From Halorubrum aidingense JCM 13560 (GTDB taxonomy: Archaea > Halobacteriota > Halobacteria > Halobacteriales > Haloferacaceae), in NCBI RefSeq assembly GCF_000336995.1, contig NZ_AOJI01000032.1, positions 146,861 to 183,590 of the forward strand: a DNA stretch of 36,730 nucleotides. Reading direction: 5' to 3'. The stretch's first letter is position 1; every line of letters starts with the position of its first letter. Positions 15,822 to 24,497 of this stretch are shown piece after piece. Below the pieces are notes generated by a model, which saw nothing but the letters and a program-made list of their open reading frames with translations, made no database searches and was not told the DNA's origin. A program made the position numbers and the translations under genes.

Positions 15822-15885
15822 CGCACTCACTCGCCACAGCCACCGAGTGCACCCGCTCGCCACAGCCACCGAGCGCGCCCGCTCA
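15822..15885. repeat. 26-bp direct repeat at the rad50 3' end
   Basis: Two units, 15822-15847 and 15848-15873, differ at three positions. A partial third runs into the rad50 stop codon. The core is CTCGCCACAGCCACCGAG. It fills the convergent gap between the DUF7346-like gene and rad50. On the plus side of the gap there are also two AT-rich islands, TTTATAAAG and ATTTATCAATG (15735-15777), likely termination signals. Confidence 0.7.
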
Positions 15886-18576
15886 GTCGTCCGCGAGCGA
15901 CGCGACGTCGAGTTCGGTCGCGTCCTCTCGCCGCACCGTCGACCGGTTCGAGCGCGGCTCCTTCTCGACGGTGATCAGCTCGTCGGCGGCGCCAACCAGC
16001 TCGTCGTCGTGGCTGACGATGAGGATCTGCCGCACGCCGAACCCGCGCATCTCCTCGACGAGCCGCACCAGCCGCGAGACGTGGCCGGAGTCCAAGAAGA
16101 CGGTCGGCTCGTCGAGAATGAGCGGCGGCGTCGGCGCCGCGCCCTCGATCCCCTCGGAGAGCAACCGATAGATCGCACAGCGCAGCGAGAGGTTGAACAG
16201 GGCGCGCTCCCCGCCGGAGAGCTGTTCGGGGTCAAGTGCCTCCCCGTCCTTCTGATAGACGGTGAGGACGTACTCGCCGTCGAGCTCGATGTGCGAGTAG
16301 GCGTCGTTGCCGTACACTAGCTCGAACGTCTCGTTGAGGGTGCGCTCCAACTCGGCGACGTTGCGCTGGCGTAGCTCCGCCCGGAGGTCCCCGTACATCG
16401 CCTCCAGCTCACTCGTCTCCTCGTGGAGGTCGCCGAGCGCCGCGACGGTCGCGGCCAGCCCGTCGCGCTCGTCTCGGAGGGCCTCCAACTCGCGGATCTC
16501 GCCGTTGACCCCGCCGATCGCGTTCTCCAGCTCCGTCCGACGCTCTGCGAGCCGGTCGAGCTCTCCGTCGACGCGTTCGAGATACTCCTCGGCTCGATCT
16601 CTCCGCTCTCTCGCCGCCTCGACCGCCTCCTCGTCGACGGCGTCGGCGAGCTCGTCGCGTCGCTCGCGCTTGTCGGCGAGCCGATCCCGCCGCTCGTCGT
16701 TCACCTCGTCGAGGCTCTCCCGCTTCTCGCGGCGACGCTCGACCTCGTCTTCCGCGTCCCCGATCGCCTCCAGTCGCTTTTCGATCGCCGCCACCGCCTC
16801 TCGGGCGTCGTCGACCGCGCCGAGCGCGTCTTCGAGCTCCGACACGCGCGCCGCGGCGTCGTCGGCCTCCTCGCGCTTCTGGGCGGCGACCTCGCGGGTC
16901 TTTTCGGCCTCGTCTCGGAGTTCGGCGGCGCGCTCGCGCTTTTCCGCCGCCGCCTCCCGCTTCCGCTCCGCCTCCGCGCGCTTCTCCTCGACGCGGTCCT
17001 CGAGCATCTCGACCGCCTCGTCGATCTCGTCGAGTCGGTCCGCCGCGGCCGCGAGGCCGTCCAGCTCTGCGATCCGGTCGTCGAGACCGTCCTCGCGCTC
17101 GCGGGCCGCCTCCAACTCCGCCTCCAGCTCTGCAACCCGCTCGCGGTCCTCGTCGATCCCGCTGGCGTGCGGCGAGTCTTCCACCGGCTGGCCGCACTCG
17201 GGACACTTCCCCGCCGCGAGCAACTCCTCGGCCTCCTCGACGCGCTCGCGGGCGTTCTTCAGTTCCGCCGACAGCTCCGCGATCCGCTCGCGGACCTCGC
17301 CGCGCCGCTCGCGAAGCGCCTCGCGCTCGTCGGCCACCCCGTCGCGGTCGACGTCGGCGTCGGCGGCCGCGAATCGCTCGCGGAGCGTCTCGGCCTCCTC
17401 TCGGAGATCCGCGATCGAAGACTCGCGGTCGTCGGCCTCGTCCGCCGCAGCGTCGGCCTCGGCGGCGAGGTCGTCGGCCTCGGCGTCGACCTCCGCGGCG
17501 CGCTCGGCGCGGTCGTCCGCCTTCCCAGCGAGGTTCGTCGCCTGATTGCGGAACGCCTCGGCGCTCACCCGCTCGCCGTCGAGCTCCTCGCGGATCTCGC
17601 TTTCCCGTTCGTCGAGCTCGGCTCGGCGCTCGGCGATGGCACCGTCGCTCGCCGCCTCAAGCCCCGCGTCGTCAAGCCGCTCGTCGACCGCGGCTTCGAT
17701 CTCCTCGATCCGCTCGCGGGCCTCGCGGATCGCGTCGCGGTGCTCGTCGCGTTCGCGTTCGGCCGTCCGGATCTCCTCTTCGATCTCGTCGATCTCCGCC
17801 TCCACCGACTCCAGTTTCTCTCGTTTCTCCGCGTGCGTCGACAGTGTCTCCGCGGCGGCCTCGCGGGTCTCCTTCGCCCGCTCTCGTTGCGTCTCGTAGC
17901 GATCGATCTCGTCGGAGACCTCCGAGAGGTCGCTTTCGAGCCCGTTGAGCCGGTCGTGGAGACCTTTCGCCTCCTTCGACTCGATCTGGTCGCCGAGCTG
18001 ATCGAGCCGGCCGCGACGGTTCTCCAGTACGTCCTCGACCCCGAGGCGGGCGTCCCCGGCGCGCTCGCGGTACTCCTCGAGCGTCCCGAGTTGGAGCAGG
18101 TCGTCGATGGTGTCCTGCCGCTCGCGCGGGCTCGCGTTGATCAGTTTGTTCACCTCGCCCTGTCGGACGTACGCGCAGTTGACGAACGCCTCGGCGTCCA
18201 TCCGCAACAGCCCGGTGACGAACTCGCGGACCGCCCGCGCCCCGTCGCGGCTCACGTCGCTCCCGTCGGTCGATTCGAGGACGCACTGGTGGTCGATCCG
18301 GTCGCCGTAATCGCGGAGCCGTCGCTCGACGCGATACGACGCCCCGTCGTGGGTGAACCACAGCTCCACTTCGGTCTCCTCTGTCCCGTTCGTGATCACG
18401 TCATCGAGGGTGCCGTCAAGTGCCTTCGACCCGTACAGCGCGAAGAAACAGCCCTCTAACAGCGAGGACTTTCCGCTCCCGTTGAGACCGTGGATGACCG
18501 TGACGCCCTCGGTGAGTCGGAGGTCGGCGTCGCCGTACGGTTTGAAGTTCGAGAGTCGGATGCGGTCGAAGTTCAC
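15883..18576 (-). CDS. rad50: DNA double-strand break repair ATPase Rad50
   Basis: An 897-aa SMC-like ATPase that works with Mre11 in DNA end processing and tethering. Walker A is GLNGSGKSS (Lys36). The ABC signature is LSGGERALFNLSLR, and Walker B is LILDEPTVFLDSG close to the C terminus. Between them are two long Glu/Arg-rich coiled coils, with the zinc hook CPECGQPV (Cys458, Cys461) at the exact middle. Length is normal. The start is GTG 18576, which overlaps the mre11 stop by 4 nt (GTGA), showing translational coupling in the mre11-rad50 operon. In haloarchaea this complex also affects the balance between end repair and homologous recombination. Confidence 0.97.
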   Translation of the reverse strand: MNFDRIRLSNFKPYGDADLRLTEGVTVIHGLNGSGKSSLLEGCFFALYGSKALDGTLDDVITNGTEETEVELWFTHDGASYRVERRLRDYGDRIDHQCVLESTDGSDVSRDGARAVREFVTGLLRMDAEAFVNCAYVRQGEVNKLINASPRERQDTIDDLLQLGTLEEYRERAGDARLGVEDVLENRRGRLDQLGDQIESKEAKGLHDRLNGLESDLSEVSDEIDRYETQRERAKETREAAAETLSTHAEKREKLESVEAEIDEIEEEIRTAERERDEHRDAIREARERIEEIEAAVDERLDDAGLEAASDGAIAERRAELDERESEIREELDGERVSAEAFRNQATNLAGKADDRAERAAEVDAEADDLAAEADAAADEADDRESSIADLREEAETLRERFAAADADVDRDGVADEREALRERRGEVRERIAELSAELKNARERVEEAEELLAAGKCPECGQPVEDSPHASGIDEDRERVAELEAELEAAREREDGLDDRIAELDGLAAAADRLDEIDEAVEMLEDRVEEKRAEAERKREAAAEKRERAAELRDEAEKTREVAAQKREEADDAAARVSELEDALGAVDDAREAVAAIEKRLEAIGDAEDEVERRREKRESLDEVNDERRDRLADKRERRDELADAVDEEAVEAARERRDRAEEYLERVDGELDRLAERRTELENAIGGVNGEIRELEALRDERDGLAATVAALGDLHEETSELEAMYGDLRAELRQRNVAELERTLNETFELVYGNDAYSHIELDGEYVLTVYQKDGEALDPEQLSGGERALFNLSLRCAIYRLLSEGIEGAAPTPPLILDEPTVFLDSGHVSRLVRLVEEMRGFGVRQILIVSHDDELVGAADELITVEKEPRSNRSTVRREDATELDVASLADD

Positions 18577-19886
18577 AGGTAGTCCTCCATGGAGACCTGC
18601 CCGTCGGTCGCCGACGGGTCGGTGTCGCCGGTATCCGATTTGTCGCCGGTATCCGCTTTGTCGCCGTCGCCATCGCCTATTTCGTCGCTTCCGTCGATAT
18701 CGCCGTCGCCGTTGCCAGCCGCTGGCTCACCACCGTCACCGTCGTCGGCAGCCGCCTCGCCCCGATCGAACGCGTCCAGGTCCTCGATCCGCTCTTCGAC
18801 GCTCCGTTTCACCGCGTCCCTGACGTTGCTGTCGGGGACCGTCTCCGCTCGAACCGTCTCGTCGACGTCCAGCGCGGCCTCCGAGAGCGCCATCTCGTCG
18901 AGCCGCTCGCGGACGGCGTCCTCGGGGTCGGCGAAGCTCACGTCGACCTCGGCGTCCTGCTCGACCTCGCGGCGGTCGGCCACGCGAGCGATGAGCGCGC
19001 CCTCGTCCGTCGCGAACGCCTCGACCGCGGCCGGGGTGACGGGGTCACCGTCGCCGGTCACGGTCACGAGAACGACCGCGTCGTCGAGGTCGTACTCGCG
19101 GACGCGCTCGCGCACTCGCGATTCGCCTTCGCCCTCGCGGAGTTCGACCTCCACGAAGACGAACGGGCGCGTGTCGAGCGCCCGGCGGCGGATCGCCACG
19201 CAGTCGTCGCCGTCGGCGGCGTCGGCGTCGAACGTGACGAGGTTATACCCGCGCCCTTCGCGCTCGCTCGCGCTCGCTCGCTCGGTCGATCCCGGGTACG
19301 TGACCCACGTCCCCTCGACTTGGGCGACGTCGGGCGTGTGGTTGTCGCCGAGGAGCATCGCGTCGAAGTCGACGGTGCTCTCCGAGAGCACCGTCTCGGT
19401 GTCCCAGTCCGCGTAGCCGAACGGCTCGAAGAGGCCGTGAGCGACCAGCGCGGCGTGCTCCGCGTCGTGGTCCGCGAACGCGTAATCGAGATCGTCGCGC
19501 CGCGAGACGGGGACGTGGTCAAGCCCGTAAAATGCGGTGTCGCCGATCGCGGTCGGCTCGTCGTCGAGGCGGGTCGCGAGCCCCAGTCGCTCGAAGAGGT
19601 CGAGCCACTGTCCGCCCCGCGTCGATTCGTGGTTTCCGACGACCGCGAGGAAGGGGATTCCGGCGTCGTCGAGCCGACGGAGCACCGAAATCGTCCCCAA
19701 CAGGTCGGCGAGCTCGGGCCGCCGGTCGTGAAAGAGGTCGCCCGCGTGGACCACCGCGTCGACGTCGCCGTCGATCGCGTCGTCGATCACGGCGCCGAAC
19801 GCGTCGAGGAAGTCCTGGCGTCGGACCGGCGAGTGGTACTGCGCGTACCCGATGTGGGTGTCGCCGGTGTGTATCACCCGTGTCAT
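18573..19886 (-). CDS. mre11: DNA double-strand break repair nuclease Mre11
   Basis: A 437-aa metallophosphoesterase. The active site motifs are complete: GDTHIG (Asp9, His11), GDLFHDRRP (Asp50), VVGNHE (Asn85, His86) and LLGDNHTPD. It has Mn-dependent 3'-5' exonuclease and endonuclease activity and forms a complex with Rad50. After the capping domain comes a long low-complexity linker rich in Gly, Asp and Thr (DGDGDKADTGDKSDTGDTDP) and a short tail QVSMEDYL that may be a docking peptide. The linker is encoded by imperfect repeats, so its length probably varies between strains. ATG 19886 is supported by a TATA-like CCCTAAACC about 26 nt upstream. Confidence 0.96.
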   Translation of the reverse strand: MTRVIHTGDTHIGYAQYHSPVRRQDFLDAFGAVIDDAIDGDVDAVVHAGDLFHDRRPELADLLGTISVLRRLDDAGIPFLAVVGNHESTRGGQWLDLFERLGLATRLDDEPTAIGDTAFYGLDHVPVSRRDDLDYAFADHDAEHAALVAHGLFEPFGYADWDTETVLSESTVDFDAMLLGDNHTPDVAQVEGTWVTYPGSTERASASEREGRGYNLVTFDADAADGDDCVAIRRRALDTRPFVFVEVELREGEGESRVRERVREYDLDDAVVLVTVTGDGDPVTPAAVEAFATDEGALIARVADRREVEQDAEVDVSFADPEDAVRERLDEMALSEAALDVDETVRAETVPDSNVRDAVKRSVEERIEDLDAFDRGEAAADDGDGGEPAAGNGDGDIDGSDEIGDGDGDKADTGDKSDTGDTDPSATDGQVSMEDYL

Positions 19887-20000
19887 CTGGACGGTTCTTG
19901 GCCGGTATCGGGTTTAGGGGTTCCGGGGATGTGCCGGTCGGGGCCGCTCGGGGCCGCTGGGTCCGCTCGGCGGCCGGGACGACGACCGCGGCCTCGCCGA

Positions 20001-20270
20001 TCAGGCGGTCGCGGCCTCGCGGAACTCGCGGTACGCGGCGAGCGCTTCGCGCCCGCGTTCGGCCGCCCGGCTGTCTCCGGCGCGCTCGGCGGCCGCGATC
20101 GCCTCGTCGAGTCGGTCGAGCCCCACCGCGTCGACGAATCCGGCGGCGCGCCGCAGGTCGGACCGCGCGGCGTCGGCCTCGTCGATGACGGCGACGTAGG
20201 GGTCCCTCGCGGTGTCGGTTCGGGTCGCCAGCGCGGTCAGCGCGCGTTTGACGGCGGTAGTCGAGACCAC
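20001..20270 (-). CDS. Small helical haloarchaeal protein, 89 aa
   Basis: An 89-aa, Ala/Arg/Asp-rich, predicted all-helical soluble protein beginning MVSTTAVKRALTALATRTDT. I do not recognise the family. A clear TATA-like CTTATACC lies about 25 nt before the GTG start at 20270, which implies leaderless transcription and supports the start. It is on the same strand as mre11-rad50 and 114 bp upstream, but mre11 has its own promoter. Helical coiled-coil-like composition would fit a small adaptor; function cannot be inferred. Confidence 0.72.
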   Translation of the reverse strand: MVSTTAVKRALTALATRTDTARDPYVAVIDEADAARSDLRRAAGFVDAVGLDRLDEAIAAAERAGDSRAAERGREALAAYREFREAATA

Positions 20271-20352
20271 GCGGTCGCTGCGTCGCTATCGGGTATAAGA
20301 GGTCGTCTCCCGGGAGGGTCGGTCGACGCGCGACGACGGCTAACCCCGAAGA

Positions 20353-20616
20353 TCACACCGAAAGCGTGTACAGCCGCTTGCGCGCGTCGGTAAAGGAGAA
20401 CCGGGCGTCGATGACGCCCTCGTCTTCTAGCCGCGAGAGCGCGTATCGAACGGTCCGCGGGGGCAGTAGCGTCTCTTCGGCGAGTTCGCTCTGGGTGAGC
20501 GTCTCGTTGTAGTCGAGCACCTTCGCGACGAGCTTCGCGCTCGGTGGGAGGTCCCGGACTGCGCTCCAGCGATCCGCAACGTTCTCTTCGGCGGCGACGG
20601 CGTCGGTCGTACTCAT
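20353..20616 (-). CDS. Winged-helix (MarR-like) transcriptional regulator
   Basis: An 87-aa single-domain winged helix-turn-helix: LPPSAKLVAKVLDYNETLTQ, then SELAEETLLPPRTVRYALSR as the recognition region, and RFSFTDARKRLYTLSV as the wing. This compact type is common in haloarchaea. Start ATG 20616 is chosen because the AT-rich TATTATCTAAC (20642-20652) is about 25-30 nt upstream; an in-frame ATG at 20637 would lie too close to it. The gene is divergent from pan and shares an unusually AT-rich intergenic region with it, so it may regulate itself and perhaps pan. The ligand is unknown. Confidence 0.85.
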   Translation of the reverse strand: MSTTDAVAAEENVADRWSAVRDLPPSAKLVAKVLDYNETLTQSELAEETLLPPRTVRYALSRLEDEGVIDARFSFTDARKRLYTLSV

Positions 20617-20640
20617 GCGTACCTCACCGTAACTCATGCC

Positions 20641-20680
20641 GTTAGATAATATTTACTATCCTATTTTATTACTATCGAGC
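20641..20680. promoter_or_regulatory. AT-rich divergent promoter region
   Basis: About 40 nt containing ATAATATTTACTATC and CTATTTTATTACTATCG, far more AT-rich than anything nearby. It carries the TATA element for the winged-helix gene. It may also include an operator: GATA/TATC half sites recur within it. Confidence 0.45.
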
Positions 20681-20778
20681 ATTTGCTGGCCGTCCGGCGC
20701 CCCCGCGTTTTCCCCGACCGCGGTCCTGTGTCTCCCCCACCCGAAACCTCTTACGCGCGAGACGCCTTATTGCGCACA

Positions 20779-21996
20779 ATGACTGACACCGTCGACGACG
20801 TCGAGATGCCCTACGACGAGGGATCGGCGTCGAGACAGGAGAAGATCGAGTCGCTCCAGGAGGAGCTCGACGTACTCGAGTCGCAAAACGAGGAGATGCG
20901 CGACAAGCTTCTCGACGCGAACGCCGAGAACAACAAGTACCAGCAGAAGCTCGAACGGCTCACACACGAGAACAAGAAGCTGAAGCAGTCCCCGCTGTTC
21001 GTGGCGACGGTCCAAGAGCTCACGCCGGACGGCGCCATCATCAAACAGCACGGCAACAACCAGGAGGCGCTCACCGAAGTCACCGCGGAGATGCGCGAGA
21101 CGCTCGCGCCGGACGACCGCGTGGCCGTGAACAACTCGCTGTCCGTGGTCAAGAAGCTGGACAAGGAGACGGACGTGCGCGCTCGGGTGATGCAGGTGGA
21201 GCACTCCCCGGACGTCACGTACGCCGACATCGGCGGGCTCGAAGACCAGATGCAGGAGGTCCGCGAGACCGTCGAGATGCCGCTCGAACACCCCGACATG
21301 TTCACCGACGTCGGCATCACGCCGCCCAGCGGTGTGCTCCTGTACGGCCCGCCGGGGACGGGGAAGACGATGCTCGCGAAGGCGGTCGCCAACGAGACGG
21401 ACGCGACGTTCATCAAGATGGCCGGCTCCGAGCTCGTCCACAAGTTCATCGGCGAGGGCGCGAAGCTCGTCCGCGACCTGTTCGAGGTCGCCCGCGAGAA
21501 CCAGCCCGCCGTCCTGTTCATCGACGAGATCGACGCGATCGCCTCGAAGCGGACGGACTCGAAGACCTCCGGCGACGCCGAGGTCCAGCGGACGATGATG
21601 CAGCTGCTCTCCGAGATGGACGGCTTCGACGAGCGCGGCGAGGTCCGGATCATCGCCGCGACCAACCGCTTCGACATGCTCGATCCCGCCATCCTCCGCC
21701 CGGGTCGCTTCGACCGGCTCATCGAGGTGCCCAAGCCGAACACCGACGGCCGCGAGATCATCTTCCAGATCCACACTCGGAAAATGAACCTCGCCAGCGA
21801 CATCGACTTCGCCGAGCTCGCCGAGATGACACCGGACGCCTCCGGCGCGGACATCAAGGCGATATGCACCGAGGCCGGGATGTTCGCCATCCGCGACGAC
21901 CGCACCGAGGTCACGCTGGACGACTTCCTCGAGGCCCACGCGAAGCTCCAGCAGGACGAGGAAAGCGGCGCCGACGACTCGCTGGCGTTCGCCTGA
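20779..21996 (+). CDS. pan: Proteasome-activating nucleotidase (PAN)
   Basis: A 405-aa AAA+ ATPase that unfolds substrates and feeds them into the 20S proteasome. An N-terminal coiled coil (about residues 15-75) is followed by the OB domain, then Walker A GPPGTGKT (Lys196), Walker B FIDEIDA (Asp249, Glu250), pore-loop and second region of homology with ATNRFDMLDPAILRPGRFDR. The C terminus ends SLAFA, so the HbYX docking motif is a Phe variant rather than Tyr. Haloarchaea usually have two PANs; I cannot tell which paralogue this is. Starting at ATG 20779 gives the usual length; a CTCTTACG element about 28 nt upstream supports it. Earlier in-frame codons give an unrelated extension. Confidence 0.96.
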   Translation: MTDTVDDVEMPYDEGSASRQEKIESLQEELDVLESQNEEMRDKLLDANAENNKYQQKLERLTHENKKLKQSPLFVATVQELTPDGAIIKQHGNNQEALTEVTAEMRETLAPDDRVAVNNSLSVVKKLDKETDVRARVMQVEHSPDVTYADIGGLEDQMQEVRETVEMPLEHPDMFTDVGITPPSGVLLYGPPGTGKTMLAKAVANETDATFIKMAGSELVHKFIGEGAKLVRDLFEVARENQPAVLFIDEIDAIASKRTDSKTSGDAEVQRTMMQLLSEMDGFDERGEVRIIAATNRFDMLDPAILRPGRFDRLIEVPKPNTDGREIIFQIHTRKMNLASDIDFAELAEMTPDASGADIKAICTEAGMFAIRDDRTEVTLDDFLEAHAKLQQDEESGADDSLAFA

Positions 21997-22046
21997 GCGG
22001 GTCCGGAACCGAACTACCGGAGCCGACGACTCTTTTCAGATCGCGG

Positions 22047-22178
22047 CTACAGCGATCTCACGACCAGATACGGAAGCAAGAAAAACAGCGCGAAGATCAG
22101 TCCCGTCGCGACCGCGTAGCCGGCGCCGACGCCGGCGAGTGCTCGCCACCCGTCGTCGGTCGGCAGGTCGATGTTCAT
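22047..22178 (-). CDS. Small membrane protein, 43 aa
   Basis: From ATG 22178 to TAG 22047 the frame encodes MNIDLPTDDGWRALAGVGAG, then YAVATGLIFALFFLLPYLVV and RSL. There is a single hydrophobic segment (about residues 15-40) with a short acidic N terminus and a basic C-terminal Arg. A TATA-like GTTAAGT (22208-22202) lies 26 nt upstream, as for other leaderless genes here. The coherent transmembrane pattern, promoter and position between pan and the phosphoesterase support a real gene. I do not recognise the family. Confidence 0.68.
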   Translation of the reverse strand: MNIDLPTDDGWRALAGVGAGYAVATGLIFALFFLLPYLVVRSL

Positions 22179-22282
22179 GGGTGTCTCTCCCCGTGACACG
22201 ACTTAACTCATCCGACGGAACCTGTCGTCCGGTTTCTCCTCGCGCCTGCCTCTCCGTCTCCCCGACAGCTGCGGTCCGCGGC

Positions 22283-23458
22283 TCAGACGTCGCCGGCCAT
22301 GGCCCGAAACAGGCCGTCCGCGAGGTCATCGCGATCGACGGTCTCCGGCTCTCCTTCGCCCGTCGGTTCGATCGTCGGGGTGATCGTCCCACCCCCCATC
22401 CGTGAGTGTCCGCCTCCGTTGCCGTTGTCGACGTTCGAGAGCACCGATTCGATGGCGTTGCCCATGTGGACGCGGTCGTCTCGCGACCGTCCGGAGAGGT
22501 GGATCGTGCCGTCTCGTTCGCCGAGAACCACGACGGCGCTGACCCCTTCGAGCTGGATCAGTTCGTCGGCGGCTTGCGGGATCGCGTCGACGTTGTTCAC
22601 GCCGCCCACGTCGGCGACCGCGAACGATCCCTCGATACGACGGCCCGCGATCGCCCGCGCTTTCACCTCCAACACCTCCGCGTCGACCGCGGGGTTGGCG
22701 ATCCGGTCCAGCCGGTCCTGATCGACGCCGGGATACACGTACGCCGCGGCCGCGAAATCCGATTCGCTCGCCCCCACGGTGAGGTGTTTCGTGTCGGCCA
22801 AGATCCCGTACAGCAGCCCCGTCGCCGTCTCGGTCGGGAGCGTGAGGTCGCTTTTCGTCTCGCTCGCGTGCTTGTCTGGCGGCACCGGCGTCGCGTCGTT
22901 TTCTTTGAAGTATTCCGCGACGACCGAGGCGGTCGCACCGTAGTCGGTTCGCACGTCGGTGAACAGGTCGCCGGCTCCGTCTCCCGGGTGGTGATCGACG
23001 ACCGCCGTGGGCAACACCCCGTCCGCCCCGGCGAATCCGCGCGGCTCGTTGTGGTCGACGAGGATGACGGACTCCGCGGCGAGGTCGCTGACGTGTTCGA
23101 TCGGGTCCAACTCCAGATCGAGCACGGTCCGGAACGCGCGGTTCTCCTGGTGTCGGATCTGTCCGGGATACTGTACGGTCGCGTCGACGCCCACCTGTTC
23201 CGCGAGCGACGCGACGCCGAGAGCGGCCGACATCGCGTCCGGGTCCGGGTTCGGATGCATCAACACTGCGATCTCGTCTTGGTCGGCCAGCAACCGCCGG
23301 AACCTGACGCCTGCTCCCTGGCGAGCCCGGAACAGGAGATACCCGCCGGCGATGACGACGAGTCCGATGAATATCACCGTCGCCGTCAGTTCCGGGCTCT
23401 CTCGCGCGAGCGCTTCCGCCTGTGAGAGGCGCTCGTCGGCCGCGATCTGACGCCACAT
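22283..23458 (-). CDS. Membrane-anchored DHH/DHHA1 phosphoesterase
   Basis: About 391 aa. One N-terminal transmembrane helix (residues 24-43) is followed by a DHH domain: HPNPDPDAMSAALG (His68, Asp72, Asp74), VDHN (Asp135) and VVDHHPGD (155-157), the Mn ligands of the family. The C-terminal DHHA1 domain ends in the substrate-binding GGGHSRMGGGTI. Family members hydrolyse nanoRNA, pAp or cyclic dinucleotides such as c-di-AMP. The membrane anchor recalls GdpP, although PAS and GGDEF domains are absent. ATG 23458 is chosen; a GTAACG element about 40 nt upstream and an inverted repeat beyond it (23510-23525) are possible promoter elements. Substrate is not decided by sequence. Confidence 0.9.
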   Translation of the reverse strand: MWRQIAADERLSQAEALARESPELTATVIFIGLVVIAGGYLLFRARQGAGVRFRRLLADQDEIAVLMHPNPDPDAMSAALGVASLAEQVGVDATVQYPGQIRHQENRAFRTVLDLELDPIEHVSDLAAESVILVDHNEPRGFAGADGVLPTAVVDHHPGDGAGDLFTDVRTDYGATASVVAEYFKENDATPVPPDKHASETKSDLTLPTETATGLLYGILADTKHLTVGASESDFAAAAYVYPGVDQDRLDRIANPAVDAEVLEVKARAIAGRRIEGSFAVADVGGVNNVDAIPQAADELIQLEGVSAVVVLGERDGTIHLSGRSRDDRVHMGNAIESVLSNVDNGNGGGHSRMGGGTITPTIEPTGEGEPETVDRDDLADGLFRAMAGDV

Positions 23459-23509
23459 ACGTTCGCCCAGAATCACCCCCGTCACATGAAGGTTCGTTAC
23501 CCTTCCGAC

Positions 23510-23525
23510 CTGTCGACAACGACAG
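23510..23525. promoter_or_regulatory. Inverted repeat upstream of the DHH gene
   Basis: CTGTCG-ACAA-CGACAG is a perfect 6-bp inverted repeat about 10 nt upstream of the GTAACG TATA-like element. Its size and place would suit an operator or activator site. It also lies within the 97-bp gap after the SDR gene. Confidence 0.35.
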
Positions 23526-23555
23526 ATCGTCGGGGTGACCGATGCCACACCCCGG

Positions 23556-24497
23556 TTACGCGCTCGACGCGCGGAACGCCCGCACCGCGTCGCGGTATCC
23601 CTCGCGGAAGGTCGGGTACGCGAACTCGTACCCCAGCGCGTGGAGGCGGTCGTTCGAGCAGCGCTTGCTCGTGCGGATCCGCCGTTCGGCCGCCGCGGAC
23701 AGGTCCCCTTCAGTGATGCGTTCGGCCTTCGACCGCTTTTCGGGACGCGGCACGCCGCACGCGTCGGCGAGCCAGTCGGCGAAGGCGTGTTTCTCCACGG
23801 GCTCGTCGTCGACGACGACGACTGGCTCGCCGCGCGCGCGGTTCGTCTCGAGGAGGTGGCGGACCGCACCCGCCGCGTCGTCGCGGTGCACCATATTGAG
23901 GTACCCGGCGGTGACCGGTCCGTCGAGGTAGCGTTCGAGCCGATAGCGGCCCGGACCGTACAGCCCGGCGAACCGGGCGACGGTTCCGTCGATCCCGACA
24001 CCGCCGGCCGTTTCGACGGCGACCCGCTCCGCGCGAGCCAACACGCGGGTCTTCTCCGTCGTGGGCTCGATCGGCGTCTCCTCGTCGACCCACGCGCCGT
24101 CGTGGTCGCCGTACACCCCGGTGGAGGACGTGTACACGAGCCGATCCGGCGGCCGCATTCGCGAACCGTACTCTTCGATCACGTTTCTCAGCCCGTCGAC
24201 GTACACCTCGCGGGCGGCGTCGGCTCCCCTCCCCCCCGAACTGGCCGCGAAGACGACCGCGTCTGCGTCGGGGAGTTCTTCGAGCGAGTCCGGATCAGTC
24301 GCGTCCGCCCGCACCGCGCTTACGGGCGCCGCGTCGTCGGCCCCGTCGTTGCCATCGGCACTGTCCGCCCCGACTGACGCGATCGCGTCGATCCCGGCGT
24401 CCGACCGGCGCACCCCGGTCGTCTCGTGGCCGCGTGCGGCGAGCTGTCGGGCGAGTTCGAGACCAACGTACCCGCACCCGACGATGACGACGTTCAT
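23556..24497 (-). CDS. Atypical SDR / NAD(P)-binding protein (YeeZ-like)
   Basis: A 313-aa NAD(P)-binding Rossmann protein starting MNVVIVGCGYVGLELARQLA, with the GxGxxG signature at residues 7-12. The extended SDR fold is visible in TSSTGVYGD and RFAGLYGPGRYRL. The catalytic YxxxK after the TSSTGVYGD block is missing: the matching region reads EPTTEKTRVLARAERV. This fits atypical SDRs of the YeeZ type, whose reactions are poorly known. The start ATG 24497 overlaps the stop of the upstream small gene as ATGA, so the two are translationally coupled. Confidence 0.85.
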   Translation of the reverse strand: MNVVIVGCGYVGLELARQLAARGHETTGVRRSDAGIDAIASVGADSADGNDGADDAAPVSAVRADATDPDSLEELPDADAVVFAASSGGRGADAAREVYVDGLRNVIEEYGSRMRPPDRLVYTSSTGVYGDHDGAWVDEETPIEPTTEKTRVLARAERVAVETAGGVGIDGTVARFAGLYGPGRYRLERYLDGPVTAGYLNMVHRDDAAGAVRHLLETNRARGEPVVVVDDEPVEKHAFADWLADACGVPRPEKRSKAERITEGDLSAAAERRIRTSKRCSNDRLHALGYEFAYPTFREGYRDAVRAFRASSA

